NCBI GenBank assembly: GCA_963814955.1
Contig: CAWFEX010000008.1
Location: 310,001 to 374,000 of the forward strand
Direction of reading: 5' to 3'
Length of the DNA stretch: 64,000 nucleotides
Origin: DATCJA01 sp963814955
Lineage (GTDB): Bacteria; Acidobacteriota; Vicinamibacteria; Vicinamibacterales; UBA2999
Below the pieces are notes generated by a model, which had not been told where the DNA came from, made no database searches, and worked only from the letters and a program-made list of their open reading frames with translations. Position 1 is the first letter of the stretch; every line of letters begins with the position of its first letter. Shown here in pieces: positions 8,867 through 16,868 of this stretch. The translations under genes and the position numbers were made by a program.

Positions 8867-9602
8867 CTTGGCAGCGGTCGTGTTGACCGCGGCCTGCACG
8901 AGCTACTTCGAGATCCCCATTGAGACGCCGATTCGACCGAAGCTCGACGTCTCTGCATTCCAGCGCGTGTTCGTCGCCGGTTTCGTCGCCGGCGGAACCG
9001 AAGACGTCGATGGCAACCTCGAGACCACACGCCTACTGCGCAGCCAGCTCCGCACCAAATCCGAGCTGCGCGTCATCGACGCGGACGCCCTGCCATTGGT
9101 GGACGTCGCACTCGACGGGCGTGAAACAAACGGCGGCACGACCGAGGAAAAGCCATCTGGTCCCGCCGCAATCAAAGACGATGCGGACCTCGAGGAGTAC
9201 GAACACGTATTCGCCAACGTGGAGTACTGGAAGCGGATTGGCGAGGAGTATCAGCAGCCGCTCATCGTCACCGGTACGGTGATGTTCGCCCCTCAGGCGC
9301 GCTCGGGCATCGTGCAGCGCGATCAGGAGGTCTACGATTCGTTCGGCCGCCGGCGGGTCGTTCCGGTGCGCACCTACATGGAACGCAAGGGATTCGTGCT
9401 GAAACCAAAGTTCATCTTTATCGATGGCCGCACAGGAACCGTCCTGCACTCCGAGAACTATCGTGAGGAGATCCTGTACAACGCCAACCAGACGTCGCCG
9501 GCGTTGTCCTCGTACTTCGAGCTGATGGACCGTTTGATTCCGAGCTTCCTCAGCACGCTCAGCAGCCAGCGAATCAAAGGGACACGCATCCTCCTGCAGT
9601 AG
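8835..9602 (+). CDS. Putative lipoprotein of unknown function
   Basis: 255 residues. The start at 8835 gives a short positively charged N-terminus (MTARLARTASS) and a lipoprotein signal ending in LTAAC, so it is probably anchored in the outer membrane. The mature protein is mixed alpha/beta and includes VIVTGTVMFAPQ-like strands (LIVTGTVMFAPQ) and FIFIDGRTGTVLHSENYREE. I recognise no named domain, although the layout recalls lipoproteins that assemble with TPR partners. It overlaps the TPR gene upstream and precedes the ribosomal protein operon. Confidence 0.75.
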   Translation: MTARLARTASSLAAVVLTAACTSYFEIPIETPIRPKLDVSAFQRVFVAGFVAGGTEDVDGNLETTRLLRSQLRTKSELRVIDADALPLVDVALDGRETNGGTTEEKPSGPAAIKDDADLEEYEHVFANVEYWKRIGEEYQQPLIVTGTVMFAPQARSGIVQRDQEVYDSFGRRRVVPVRTYMERKGFVLKPKFIFIDGRTGTVLHSENYREEILYNANQTSPALSSYFELMDRLIPSFLSTLSSQRIKGTRILLQ

Positions 9603-9647
9603 GGGTGGACCCGTGCGTCCGCCTCTGCTAAGCTAAGTCTTTTATGC

Positions 9648-9663
9648 GGGCCCACTTGGGCCC
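9648..9663 (+). promoter_or_regulatory. Possible rplU leader hairpin
   Basis: A perfect 6-bp stem, GGGCCC-ACTT-GGGCCC, lies 75 bp ahead of rplU. A second possible stem (CCTGT...ACAGG, about 9689-9713) follows. The 136-bp spacer could hold a ribosomal protein leader, but nothing here proves autoregulation. Confidence 0.3.
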
Positions 9664-9738
9664 AACCTACGCCTCTCGCTTCGTCCTGTAACCGCCGGGC
9701 GACGACAGGCTCTTCACGTTCAGATCGAGGGAGCGCCC

Positions 9739-10053
9739 GTGTACGCGATCATTCAGACGCGCGGCCATCAGGTCAGAGTCACACCCGGTGCTGTTGTCGA
9801 GATTGACGGTCCGCCGGGAGAACGCGGATCGGAAGTCACGTTCGACCAGGTGTTGCTGGTTGAAAAAGATGCCGGGGACGTTCTGGCGGGCGCGCCATTT
9901 GTCGCAAACGCGCGCGTGGTCGGTGTAGTGGATGGCGAAGCGCGCGGTCCGAAGCTGCGCGTGTTCAAGAAGAAACGGCGCAAGGGTTTCCGCAAGACCC
10001 GCGGACACCGCAGCGTGTTTACCCGAGTGCGCATTACGGATATTCAGGTTTGA
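9739..10053 (+). CDS. rplU: 50S ribosomal protein L21
   Basis: 104 residues with a GTG start at 9739 preceded by GAGGGAG. The sequence is typical: YAIIQTRGHQVRVTPGAVVEI at the N-terminus (one beta-barrel domain) and KKKRRKGFRKTRGHRS near the end, the basic rRNA-binding loop. It is the first gene of the conserved run rplU-rpmA-obgE. Confidence 0.97.
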   Translation: MYAIIQTRGHQVRVTPGAVVEIDGPPGERGSEVTFDQVLLVEKDAGDVLAGAPFVANARVVGVVDGEARGPKLRVFKKKRRKGFRKTRGHRSVFTRVRITDIQV

Positions 10054-10066
10054 TCAGGAACACATC

Positions 10067-10324
10067 ATGGCTCATAAAAAGGGGCAAGGCAGCTCACGCA
10101 ACGGCCGCGACAGCAATTCACAGCGTCTCGGCGTCAAGCGCCATGACGGCAACCTCGTGACCGGCGGGTCGATCCTCGTGCGTCAGAAGGGGCGCCGGTT
10201 CGAGCCTGGCCTGAACGTGGGTCTGGGGAAAGACCACACGCTGTTCGCAAAAGTCGACGGCAAGGTGCGCTTCGAGGATCACGGCAAGCACGGCCGCCGC
10301 ATCTCGATCATTCCTGTGCAGTAG
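10067..10324 (+). CDS. rpmA: 50S ribosomal protein L27
   Basis: 85 residues, ATG at 10067. The N-terminus MAHKKGQGSSRNGRDSNSQR reaches toward the peptidyl-transferase centre in the ribosome. It has no cleavable leader of the Firmicutes type. It follows rplU by 13 bp and obgE comes next. Confidence 0.97.
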   Translation: MAHKKGQGSSRNGRDSNSQRLGVKRHDGNLVTGGSILVRQKGRRFEPGLNVGLGKDHTLFAKVDGKVRFEDHGKHGRRISIIPVQ

Positions 10325-10387
10325 GCTCCTGACGTCGACTTTTGGGCACGCCCGCACCCCAATCCAGAGCTTGCGCCGCCAGCCGGC

Positions 10388-10418
10388 GCCCAAGGCCCAG
10401 AGCCTAAAGCCCAAAGCC
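10388..10418 (+). repeat. 7-bp tandem array (GCCCAAA type)
   Basis: Consecutive units GCCCAAG, GCCCAGA, GCCTAAA, GCCCAAA and a partial GCC fill the rpmA-obgE spacer 15 bp before the obgE start. Period 7 is exact across four units. Confidence 0.6.
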
Positions 10419-10432
10419 ATATACTGATCTCG

Positions 10433-11537
10433 ATGTTCGTCGATGAGGTCGACATCCATGTAGTCGCGGGCGACGGCGGACGCGGTTGCATCAGCTTCCG
10501 CCGCGAGAAGTTCGTCCCGCGCGGCGGCCCCAACGGGGGCGACGGCGGAGGCGGCGGCTCCGTCTACGTCGTCGCATCCTCTCGAAAAAACACGCTTATC
10601 GACTTCCGCTATCATCCCGAGTTCGAAGCGCGCCGCGGCCGGCACGGGCAGGGTTCCAATAAGACCGGACAAACATCTGAGGATCTCGAAGTCGACGTCC
10701 CGATCGGGACGCTCGTGTTCGAGAGGACGCCGGACGCTGCAGGCGACGCGGGTGACGCGGTGTTTCAGCTCCTCGCCGACCTCACAGAGGAGGGACAGCG
10801 CGTGCTTGTCGCGAAGGGCGGCCACGGTGGACGCGGGAACGCACATTTCGTCTCCTCCACCAATCGGGCCCCGCGCCGCGCGGAACCCGGCGGCGCCCGG
10901 AGAGGAACGGTTTCTGCGGCTGCAGCTGAAACTGCTCGCTGACGTCGGACTCGTGGGCTTTCCAAACGTCGGCAAGTCAACGTTGATCTCCCGCATTTCT
11001 GCGGCCCGGCCCAAGATTGCCGACTACCCGTTCACCACCCTCACGCCAAACCTGGGCGTCGTCAGACTGAGCGACGATCGCAGTTTCGTCGTCGCCGATG
11101 TACCGGGACTCATTGAGGGAGCCCATGCCGGCCATGGGCTCGGCGACCGGTTTCTGCGGCACATCGAGCGCACAAAGGTACTGATTCACGTCGTGGACGT
11201 CTCCAGCGCTTCCGGCCGCGATCCCGTGAACGACTTCAAGGTCATCGTTGACGAGCTGCGTCTGTTCGATCCGCAGGTTGCGTTGAAGCCTCAGATCGTC
11301 GCGGCTAACAAGATCGATGCCCTTGACGATGCGTCGCGCCTCGAGCGACTCGAGCGGTACATCAAAAAACAGGGCCTGCCTCTGATTCGCATCTCGGGAG
11401 TAACAGGCGAGGGCGTCGACGAGCTGCTCGCGTTAGCGTGGCGGCAGATCGTCATGGTTCGCTCGGCGGCCGATTCGGGAGGATCCAGCAACACTCCGGG
11501 TCGCAGCCGCGAGGAGCTCGCAACCCGGAACGCATGA
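10433..11537 (+). CDS. obgE: GTPase Obg/CgtA (one frameshift)
   Basis: Essential GTPase of 50S ribosome assembly. The Obg glycine-rich fold runs from MFVDEVDIHVVAGDGGRGC to STNRAPRRAEP. The G domain follows in the next frame with G1 GFPNVGKST, switch region YPFTTLTPNLG, G3 DVPGLIEGA and G4 NKID. The break is a surplus base within the G/C-rich run at about 10888-10900; removing one restores RAEPAAPGEERFLRLQLKLL and a product of about 367 residues. Because the gene is normally essential and single copy, a sequence error is more likely than loss. Stop overlaps the nadD start. Confidence 0.92.
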
Positions 11538-12220
11538 CGCGGCGTCTCGGTGTCCTCGGCGGCACTTTCGATCCCGTTCATTTCGGTCATCTTGACGCAG
11601 CCGGTGCCGCTCGGTCTGCGCTGGCGCTGACGGAAGTGGTGTTCGTTCCGTCGTACGATCCGCCGCATCGATCGATCGATCCGCACGCGACGGCGTTTCA
11701 TCGGTTCGCGATGGTGGCGCTGGCCACGAACGGCTGTCCGTCGTACCGGCTGTCGGATGCGGAACTGCGCCGTGGGGGCAATTCCTATACTTCGGACACG
11801 CTGCGGAGTCTGCACGCGGCTGGGTGGCAGCCGTGGCAACTTTTCTTCATCATCGGGACGGATGCGTTTGCAGAAATTGCCACGTGGCACGAATTTCCCG
11901 CCGTGCTCGACGCGGCGCACTTCGTAGTCGTGGCGCGACCGGGCACGAGCGTCCACGATGCCGCCACTCGCACTCCGGAGCTCCAGGGGCGTGCGCGACA
12001 GGCCAGCGCGTACGTCGAAGACCGAGGCTCCACTGGTCTTTTCCTGATTGAAGCGGATACTCGCGACATCTCATCGACTGCAATCCGTCAACGGCTCGTA
12101 GCGCGACAGCCGATCGAAGGTCTTGTGCCCCCCGCGGTGGCGCAGCACATTACCGCACATCATTTGTACGAAGTGGAAAACGACTTGCATGGCAGCGACA
12201 CGAATCACCACAGCACGTAA
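11534..12220 (+). CDS. nadD: Nicotinate-nucleotide adenylyltransferase
   Basis: 228 residues; the ATG at 11534 overlaps the obgE TGA. NadD adenylates nicotinate mononucleotide in NAD synthesis. The nucleotidyltransferase motif GGTFDPVHFGHL sits at the N-terminus and the C-terminal (S/T)xxR motif appears as SSTAIRQRL. Both are diagnostic. The 3' end overlaps rsfS by 32 bp, as in many bacteria. Confidence 0.96.
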   Translation: MTRRLGVLGGTFDPVHFGHLDAAGAARSALALTEVVFVPSYDPPHRSIDPHATAFHRFAMVALATNGCPSYRLSDAELRRGGNSYTSDTLRSLHAAGWQPWQLFFIIGTDAFAEIATWHEFPAVLDAAHFVVVARPGTSVHDAATRTPELQGRARQASAYVEDRGSTGLFLIEADTRDISSTAIRQRLVARQPIEGLVPPAVAQHITAHHLYEVENDLHGSDTNHHST

Positions 12221-12608
12221 GACAGTTGGCGCAAAGAAACGCGCACCACGCAAAGCAAGGCTGCCGAAATCTGTGGCAGGAGCCGTCCGAGCCGCGCAAA
12301 GCAAGAAGGCATTCGACGTCGTCGTGCTGGACTTGCGGAAGACCGGCGGCTTTACCGACTATTTCGTGATTTGTTCCGGAGGCAGTGGACGACAGATTCA
12401 GGCTATTGCGGACGCGGTCAAGGACACGCTGAAAGAGGAGTTCGGCGAGCGGCCTCTGCTCGCTGAAGGGATCGACAAATCGGAATGGATTCTGCTCGAC
12501 TACTTCGATTTCATCGTGCACGTCTTCAGCGTCGAGTGCCGCGCGTTCTATGGTCTGGAAAGGCTGTGGGGCAATGCCGAGCGGCACGAATTTGTCGAAC
12601 CGGCCTAG
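12189..12608 (+). CDS. rsfS: Ribosomal silencing factor RsfS
   Basis: 139 residues from ATG 12189. Binds L14 and blocks subunit joining during starvation. The core reads KKAFDVVVLDLRKTGGFTDY then FVICSGGSGRQIQAIADAV and IVHVFSVECRAFYGLERLW, diagnostic for the family. A basic extension of about 30 residues (ATRITTARKTVGAKKRAPRK) precedes the core; part of it could be avoided if translation starts further in. Overlaps nadD at its 5' end and comF at its 3' end. Confidence 0.95.
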   Translation: MAATRITTARKTVGAKKRAPRKARLPKSVAGAVRAAQSKKAFDVVVLDLRKTGGFTDYFVICSGGSGRQIQAIADAVKDTLKEEFGERPLLAEGIDKSEWILLDYFDFIVHVFSVECRAFYGLERLWGNAERHEFVEPA

Positions 12609-13342
12609 ACGCTCTTCTCGCAGTTACGCTGGCTCCGCGCTGCGCCGCGTGCGCGGCCGTGCTCGACACGCCACTCGATGGCCCGGTCTGCGAGCTGTGC
12701 TGGGGGCGCGTCGAATCCTTGCTTCCTCCGTTCTGTCGTACCTGCGGTGATCCGTTGCCGTCATGGCGCGTTGTCAGCGTCGCGCTGGAGCGATGCCCAC
12801 GATGCCGGCGCGGCTCGAATCTGCTCAGTGCCGCTCGGGCGGCTGGCAACTATGACGGAGCCCTGCGCGACATTCTGCAGGCATTTAAATACGACGGCCG
12901 GCGCACACTTGCGCGCCGGCTCGCTGGAATGATGCGTGCCGCAGGATCAGAGGTACTTCGGGACGCACATTACGTCGTCCCCGTGCCGCTTCACCCCTGG
13001 CGACGGCTGCACCGTGGATTCAATCAGGCACGAGAGCTCGCCATCCACCTCGACGTGCCGGTGTTGCACGCGCTGTGGCGCCGGCGGGCGACGGCACCGC
13101 AAACCGGGCTTCATGCCGCAGCGCGCCGGAGGAACGTTGGTGGCGCGTTCACACTGTCACCGTTCATGCGGCGACGCTCACGGCAGGCGTGCTTCGTGAA
13201 TCGGGTGGTGGTTCTCGTGGACGACGTGCGCACGACTGGCGCGACACTTAACGCCTGCGCCGCCGTTCTGCTGACCGCTGGCGCACGCGAAGTGAGGGCG
13301 TTAACGGTAGCGAGGGCCGCCGCGCCAGGAACACGATCGTGA
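12566..13342 (+). CDS. comF: ComF family phosphoribosyltransferase-like protein
   Basis: About 258 residues. Cysteine pairs (CAAC, CELC, CRTC and CPRC) form N-terminal zinc sites, followed by a PRTase fold with RGFNQARELA and the PRPP loop VVVLVDDVRTTGAT. ComF proteins take part in DNA uptake during transformation or remain uncharacterised phosphoribosyltransferases (GntX). The start is uncertain: no ATG fits, and GTG 12566 inside rsfS is the best in-frame candidate ahead of LDALLAVTLAPRC. With dprA, it suggests natural competence. Confidence 0.85.
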   Translation: MGQCRAARICRTGLDALLAVTLAPRCAACAAVLDTPLDGPVCELCWGRVESLLPPFCRTCGDPLPSWRVVSVALERCPRCRRGSNLLSAARAAGNYDGALRDILQAFKYDGRRTLARRLAGMMRAAGSEVLRDAHYVVPVPLHPWRRLHRGFNQARELAIHLDVPVLHALWRRRATAPQTGLHAAARRRNVGGAFTLSPFMRRRSRQACFVNRVVVLVDDVRTTGATLNACAAVLLTAGAREVRALTVARAAAPGTRS

Positions 13343-13383
13343 CTCCGTGATCGACGGCATGTTGAGTCCTGGGATTCGCGCGC

Positions 13384-13971
13384 TCAATCCATGCGGGGCG
13401 CGATAGCTGCGTAAATGTCCGCTGCGACGACGTCACGATCCCGGTCGGCGTCCAGACGCAGCCACCGCTGTTCTTCCGCCTGGCGGAGATAGCTCCGGCG
13501 CACCCGACCGAGCAACGCGAGGTCTCGTTCGTACTTGTCGCGGTCGCTCTGTTTGCGTCTCGCCGACACTTCAGGGGGCATGTCGAGCAGAATGGTGACA
13601 TCAGGTTGCGGGAGGTACTCCTGAATGCTTCGCAGCCATCGGGCGTCGAGCCCCTGCGCCTCGCCGTACGCGACACTCGAAGCGAGATACCGGTCGCAAA
13701 CGACCATGGTTCCCTGATCTCGTGCGTTGGCGATCTCTTCTTTCCGCTCGTAGCGGTTGGCCACATATAAGAGCTGCATCACGTCGGCGCCGTAGTGGCG
13801 TTCCCCCCGCAGAGCCCGTCGAATCTCCGCACCAATCGGCGTGTCGTAGTCGGGAAACGACATCAACTTCACCTCTCGACGGCGACTGGTGAGCCATTCG
13901 CGCAGGAGCTCGCCCTGGGTCTGCTTACCGCTCTGGTCGAGCCCCTCGAATGCAATCAGCAGCCCCTTCAC
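13384..13971 (-). CDS. tmk: Thymidylate kinase
   Basis: 195 residues, GTG start at 13971. Phosphorylates dTMP to dTDP. P-loop FEGLDQSGKQTQ sits at about 8-19, the conserved dTMP-binding segment reads VVCDRYLASSVAYGEAQGLD and the acidic strand is VTILLDMP. The P-loop carries DQSGKQT rather than the more usual DGAGKST, a variant I associate with eukaryote-like enzymes. It converges on comF with a 41-bp gap and follows lysA by 36 bp. Confidence 0.93.
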   Translation of the reverse strand: MKGLLIAFEGLDQSGKQTQGELLREWLTSRRREVKLMSFPDYDTPIGAEIRRALRGERHYGADVMQLLYVANRYERKEEIANARDQGTMVVCDRYLASSVAYGEAQGLDARWLRSIQEYLPQPDVTILLDMPPEVSARRKQSDRDKYERDLALLGRVRRSYLRQAEEQRWLRLDADRDRDVVAADIYAAIAPRMD

Positions 13972-14007
13972 GTCAGTGCCTCATCGCGGATGCCTACTGC
14001 CTGATGT

Positions 14008-15264
14008 CTACAGCTCGAGTGCGAGCACATCGTCGATGGTCTGCCGACGACGAATCAGCGTCCACCGTCCGTCGTCAACGAGCACTTCCGGCGGAAGCGG
14101 ATGCCGGTTGTAATTCGACGCCATGACGGAACCGTAGGCGCCCACGTCGAGGATGGCCATGAGGTCGTCGACTTCGATGGCCGGCAGCATTCGGCCGCGC
14201 GCAAAAACGTCGCTGCTCTCGCAAATTGGCCCGACGATGTCCCACGCAGCGTCCGGCGACAGACGCGGGTGAACGGGCACGATCTGGTGATGAGACCCGT
14301 ACAACGCCGGCCGAATCAGCTCGCCCATCCCCGCATCGAGGACGGCAAACTGCCTTCCGTCCGGGTAGCGCTTCGTGTCGACGACACGGGATACGAGGGC
14401 GGCTGCTCGTCCGACGACGGCCCGGCCCGGCTCGAGCAGCAAAGGCAACCCTGCGCGACGCACTTCGGCGATAACGGCCGAGGCATATTCGGCCGGACCG
14501 ATTATCGGCCGCCTCTCATAGTCAATGCCGAGTCCTCCTCCGACATCCAGGTGCTCCAGCGCAATGCCGTCCTCGCCGAGCTCCAGGGCAAGACCGGTCA
14601 GCGCCCGCGCCGCCCGGCGCAAAGGCTCCACGCTCGTGATCTGCGATCCGATGTGCACATGGACGCCGACGAAACGGAGACCTGGCCGGTCGCGGCGCTC
14701 GCGGTAGATGGATCGCGCGTCCTGCAGCGGCACGCCGAACTTGTTGATTCTCAAGCCGGTTGAAATGTTCGGATGGCTTTCGGCGTCGATGTCGGGATTG
14801 ACGCGCAGCGCCACTCGGGCCTCGCGACCCTGGGCGGCGGCCAGGCTCGCAATGCGATCGAGCTCACCGGCCGATTCTGCGTTGATAGCGCTTACGCCAA
14901 TGGCAATGGCCCGCTCGATTTCCGTGCGCGTCTTCCCCACCCCGGTGAAGACGATATCGGCAGGCGTGCATCCGGCGCGCAGTGCCACATCAATCTCGCC
15001 GCCGGAGTTCGCGTCCACGGCGCTGCCGATCGATCTGAGCAGCCGGACAATCGCGAGCGTCGAATTGGCCTTGAGCGCGTAATGGATACGGTGCGGATGC
15101 GCCGCAAACGCGTCATCGATGGCGCGGTAGGCGTCGCGAATCGCGCGTGCGCTGTAGATGTAGACGGGCGTGTCGACTCGTTCGACGATCGATTCGATGC
15201 TCACCCCGTCGCACACGAGACCAGTATCGGTGTGCGTGAACGATTGGTACACGAACGGTCGCAT
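14008..15264 (-). CDS. lysA: Diaminopimelate decarboxylase
   Basis: 418 residues from ATG 15264; a GTG 27 bp upstream is possible. PLP enzyme of the alanine-racemase fold that makes lysine from meso-DAP. The PLP lysine is in IHYALKANS, the cofactor-phosphate glycine loop in DVGGGLGIDY, with EPGRAVVG, the C-terminal catalytic CESSDVFARGR and the tyrosine region DVGAYGSVMASNYN. No lysine or dapF genes flank it. It lies 71 bp from the divergent STAS gene. Confidence 0.95.
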   Translation of the reverse strand: MRPFVYQSFTHTDTGLVCDGVSIESIVERVDTPVYIYSARAIRDAYRAIDDAFAAHPHRIHYALKANSTLAIVRLLRSIGSAVDANSGGEIDVALRAGCTPADIVFTGVGKTRTEIERAIAIGVSAINAESAGELDRIASLAAAQGREARVALRVNPDIDAESHPNISTGLRINKFGVPLQDARSIYRERRDRPGLRFVGVHVHIGSQITSVEPLRRAARALTGLALELGEDGIALEHLDVGGGLGIDYERRPIIGPAEYASAVIAEVRRAGLPLLLEPGRAVVGRAAALVSRVVDTKRYPDGRQFAVLDAGMGELIRPALYGSHHQIVPVHPRLSPDAAWDIVGPICESSDVFARGRMLPAIEVDDLMAILDVGAYGSVMASNYNRHPLPPEVLVDDGRWTLIRRRQTIDDVLALEL

Positions 15265-15335
15265 GTTATCATGCGCACATTGATGGCTCACCGCGCATAC
15301 GTGCGCGTCACGCCTGCAATGTCCGTCGCGCGAGC

Positions 15336-15686
15336 ATGAATCTGACCACCGATCGCTCGCAAGGCGTCTCCATCGTTCGCGTCAACGAAACCCGGCTCCT
15401 GTACCCCCTGCTTTCGGAATTCGCGAATACCATTTCCTCGCTGATCGGATCCGGCGAGCACAAGCTGTTGCTCGACCTCTCGAGCGTCACGTACGTCGAC
15501 AGCGCCACGATCGGGTGCCTGATGGACCTTTATCGTGAGGCGGCTGCCGCCGGCGGCGCGTTGAAGCTCGCCGGGGTACAGAAACGCGTCGAGACGATGT
15601 TGACGATGACCGGTGCCGAGGGCGTGTTCGAGATCCACGCCGACGAGCCGTCGGCGATCAAGAGTTTCGGAACCAACGGCAAATAA
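15336..15686 (+). CDS. STAS-domain anti-sigma-factor antagonist
   Basis: 116 residues, one STAS domain. The phosphorylation-loop region reads SSVTYVDSATIGCLMDLYRE, with the serine in DSATIG at the place phosphorylated by anti-sigma kinases in SpoIIAA/RsbV. Such proteins free a sigma factor by binding its anti-sigma partner. No cognate kinase or sigma factor is adjacent, so its target is unknown. It ends 4 bp before a strong hairpin terminator. Confidence 0.88.
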   Translation: MNLTTDRSQGVSIVRVNETRLLYPLLSEFANTISSLIGSGEHKLLLDLSSVTYVDSATIGCLMDLYREAAAAGGALKLAGVQKRVETMLTMTGAEGVFEIHADEPSAIKSFGTNGK

Positions 15687-15690
15687 GACA

Positions 15691-15711
15691 GGCGGGCCCG
15701 TAGGGCCCGCC
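15691..15711. terminator. Bidirectional hairpin terminator
   Basis: Perfect 9-bp inverted repeat GGCGGGCCC / GGGCCCGCC with a 3-base loop, followed by TTCGTCT on the plus strand. It sits between the convergent STAS gene and lpxC and could end both transcripts, although the T-run is weak. Confidence 0.65.
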
Positions 15712-15751
15712 TTCGTCTCCGCGGTCGCGGAGCAGCGGCCGTCGGCTGGCG

Positions 15752-16666
15752 TCAGTTGATGGCGCGAGCGACGTCGGTGACGGGCATCGTCGCCGGCGCC
15801 GCCATTGCGGGCTGCGCCGGCGCCTCGACGAGCGCCCAGGCCTCGGCTTCCTCCAGGACATGCGCGGCAAATTCCGTGTGAAGCGCGTGTCCTCCACGAT
15901 GGGCGACGAGATGGCCGATGATCGGATGCCCGACGAGGGCCATATCGCCAATCACGTCCAGAATCTTGTGTCGAACGAACTCGTCGTCGAACCGCAGCGA
16001 GTTGTTGAGCACGCCGGTGTCGCCGATGACAATGGCATTCTCGAGAGAGCCACCAAGCGCCAGGCCCTGCTGGCGCATCTTCTCGATTTGCTCGAGGAAC
16101 CCGAAGGTCCGGGCCGGCGCGATGTCGTCGACAAACGACTCTTCCGTCAAACGGATCGTTCGTGACTGGTGGCGCAGCAACGGGTGGTCGAACGCAATGC
16201 TGTACGTGATCTTGAAATGATCCGACGGATACAGCGCGATGCGCTTGTCGCCACGCGAGAGCGAAATTGGCCTGAGCACCTTCATGTAGTGCCGAGGCGC
16301 AGCCAGCTGCTTCAAACCGGCTTCCTGGATCAGATAGATGAACGGCGCCGCGCTGCCGTCCATGATGGGCACTTCCGGAGAATTCAGCTCGACAATCGCG
16401 TTGTCCACACCGAGGCTGACGAAAGCGGCCAGCAGATGTTCGACGGTGTCGACGCGAACGGTGTCGTGGCTCAGGCCGGTGGCGTGATTGATGCCGCCGA
16501 CGTGCCTGACCGTCGCAGGCACCTCGAGCCCGCCGAGATCGGAACGGCGGAATCGGATACCCGAATCAGCGGAAGCAGGCTTGAGAGAAAGAGTGACCTT
16601 GTTGCCTGAGTGAAGGCCGATCCCTGCGCAGCTGATCGATCGGCGAAGTGTCCGTTGTGCGTGCAT
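15752..16666 (-). CDS. lpxC: UDP-3-O-acyl-N-acetylglucosamine deacetylase
   Basis: 304 residues; GGGAG lies 5-6 bp upstream of ATG 16666. Zinc enzyme, first committed step of lipid A synthesis, so the cell makes LPS. The zinc histidine of the N-terminal domain is in VEHLLAA, the C-terminal motif is RHKILDVIGDMALVG, and HRGGHALH carries the catalytic histidine. A short Ala/Pro-rich tail of about 20 residues extends beyond the usual end. A 202-bp spacer before it contains two palindromes. Confidence 0.96.
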   Translation of the reverse strand: MHAQRTLRRSISCAGIGLHSGNKVTLSLKPASADSGIRFRRSDLGGLEVPATVRHVGGINHATGLSHDTVRVDTVEHLLAAFVSLGVDNAIVELNSPEVPIMDGSAAPFIYLIQEAGLKQLAAPRHYMKVLRPISLSRGDKRIALYPSDHFKITYSIAFDHPLLRHQSRTIRLTEESFVDDIAPARTFGFLEQIEKMRQQGLALGGSLENAIVIGDTGVLNNSLRFDDEFVRHKILDVIGDMALVGHPIIGHLVAHRGGHALHTEFAAHVLEEAEAWALVEAPAQPAMAAPATMPVTDVARAIN

Positions 16667-16774
16667 CAGGCTCCCTGGCTTTTAGTGGAGGGTTTACACA
16701 AGAAAGCAATCACAGTGCCGAGCTCTGCAATTTTCTTGAAATCCCCTAACTGCTTGCCAGTGAGACCGTTGCGG

Positions 16775-16830
16775 CGTGTCGACACGAAGTGGACCAATTT
16801 CGTGGCGGATTGTGTTGCATGTTCGCAACA
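16775..16830. promoter_or_regulatory. Two palindromes upstream of lpxC
   Basis: CGTGTCGACACG at 16775-16786 is a perfect 12-bp palindrome. TGTTGC-6 bp-GCAACA at 16813-16830 is an inverted repeat with 6-bp arms. They lie 110-165 bp upstream of the lpxC start, beyond the uvrA stop, in the most AT-rich part of this spacer. They could be operators; no named binding consensus is matched with confidence. Confidence 0.35.
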
Positions 16831-16868
16831 ACATTCGTTTGGATTATTGTGGCGAGTTTACCACACCT

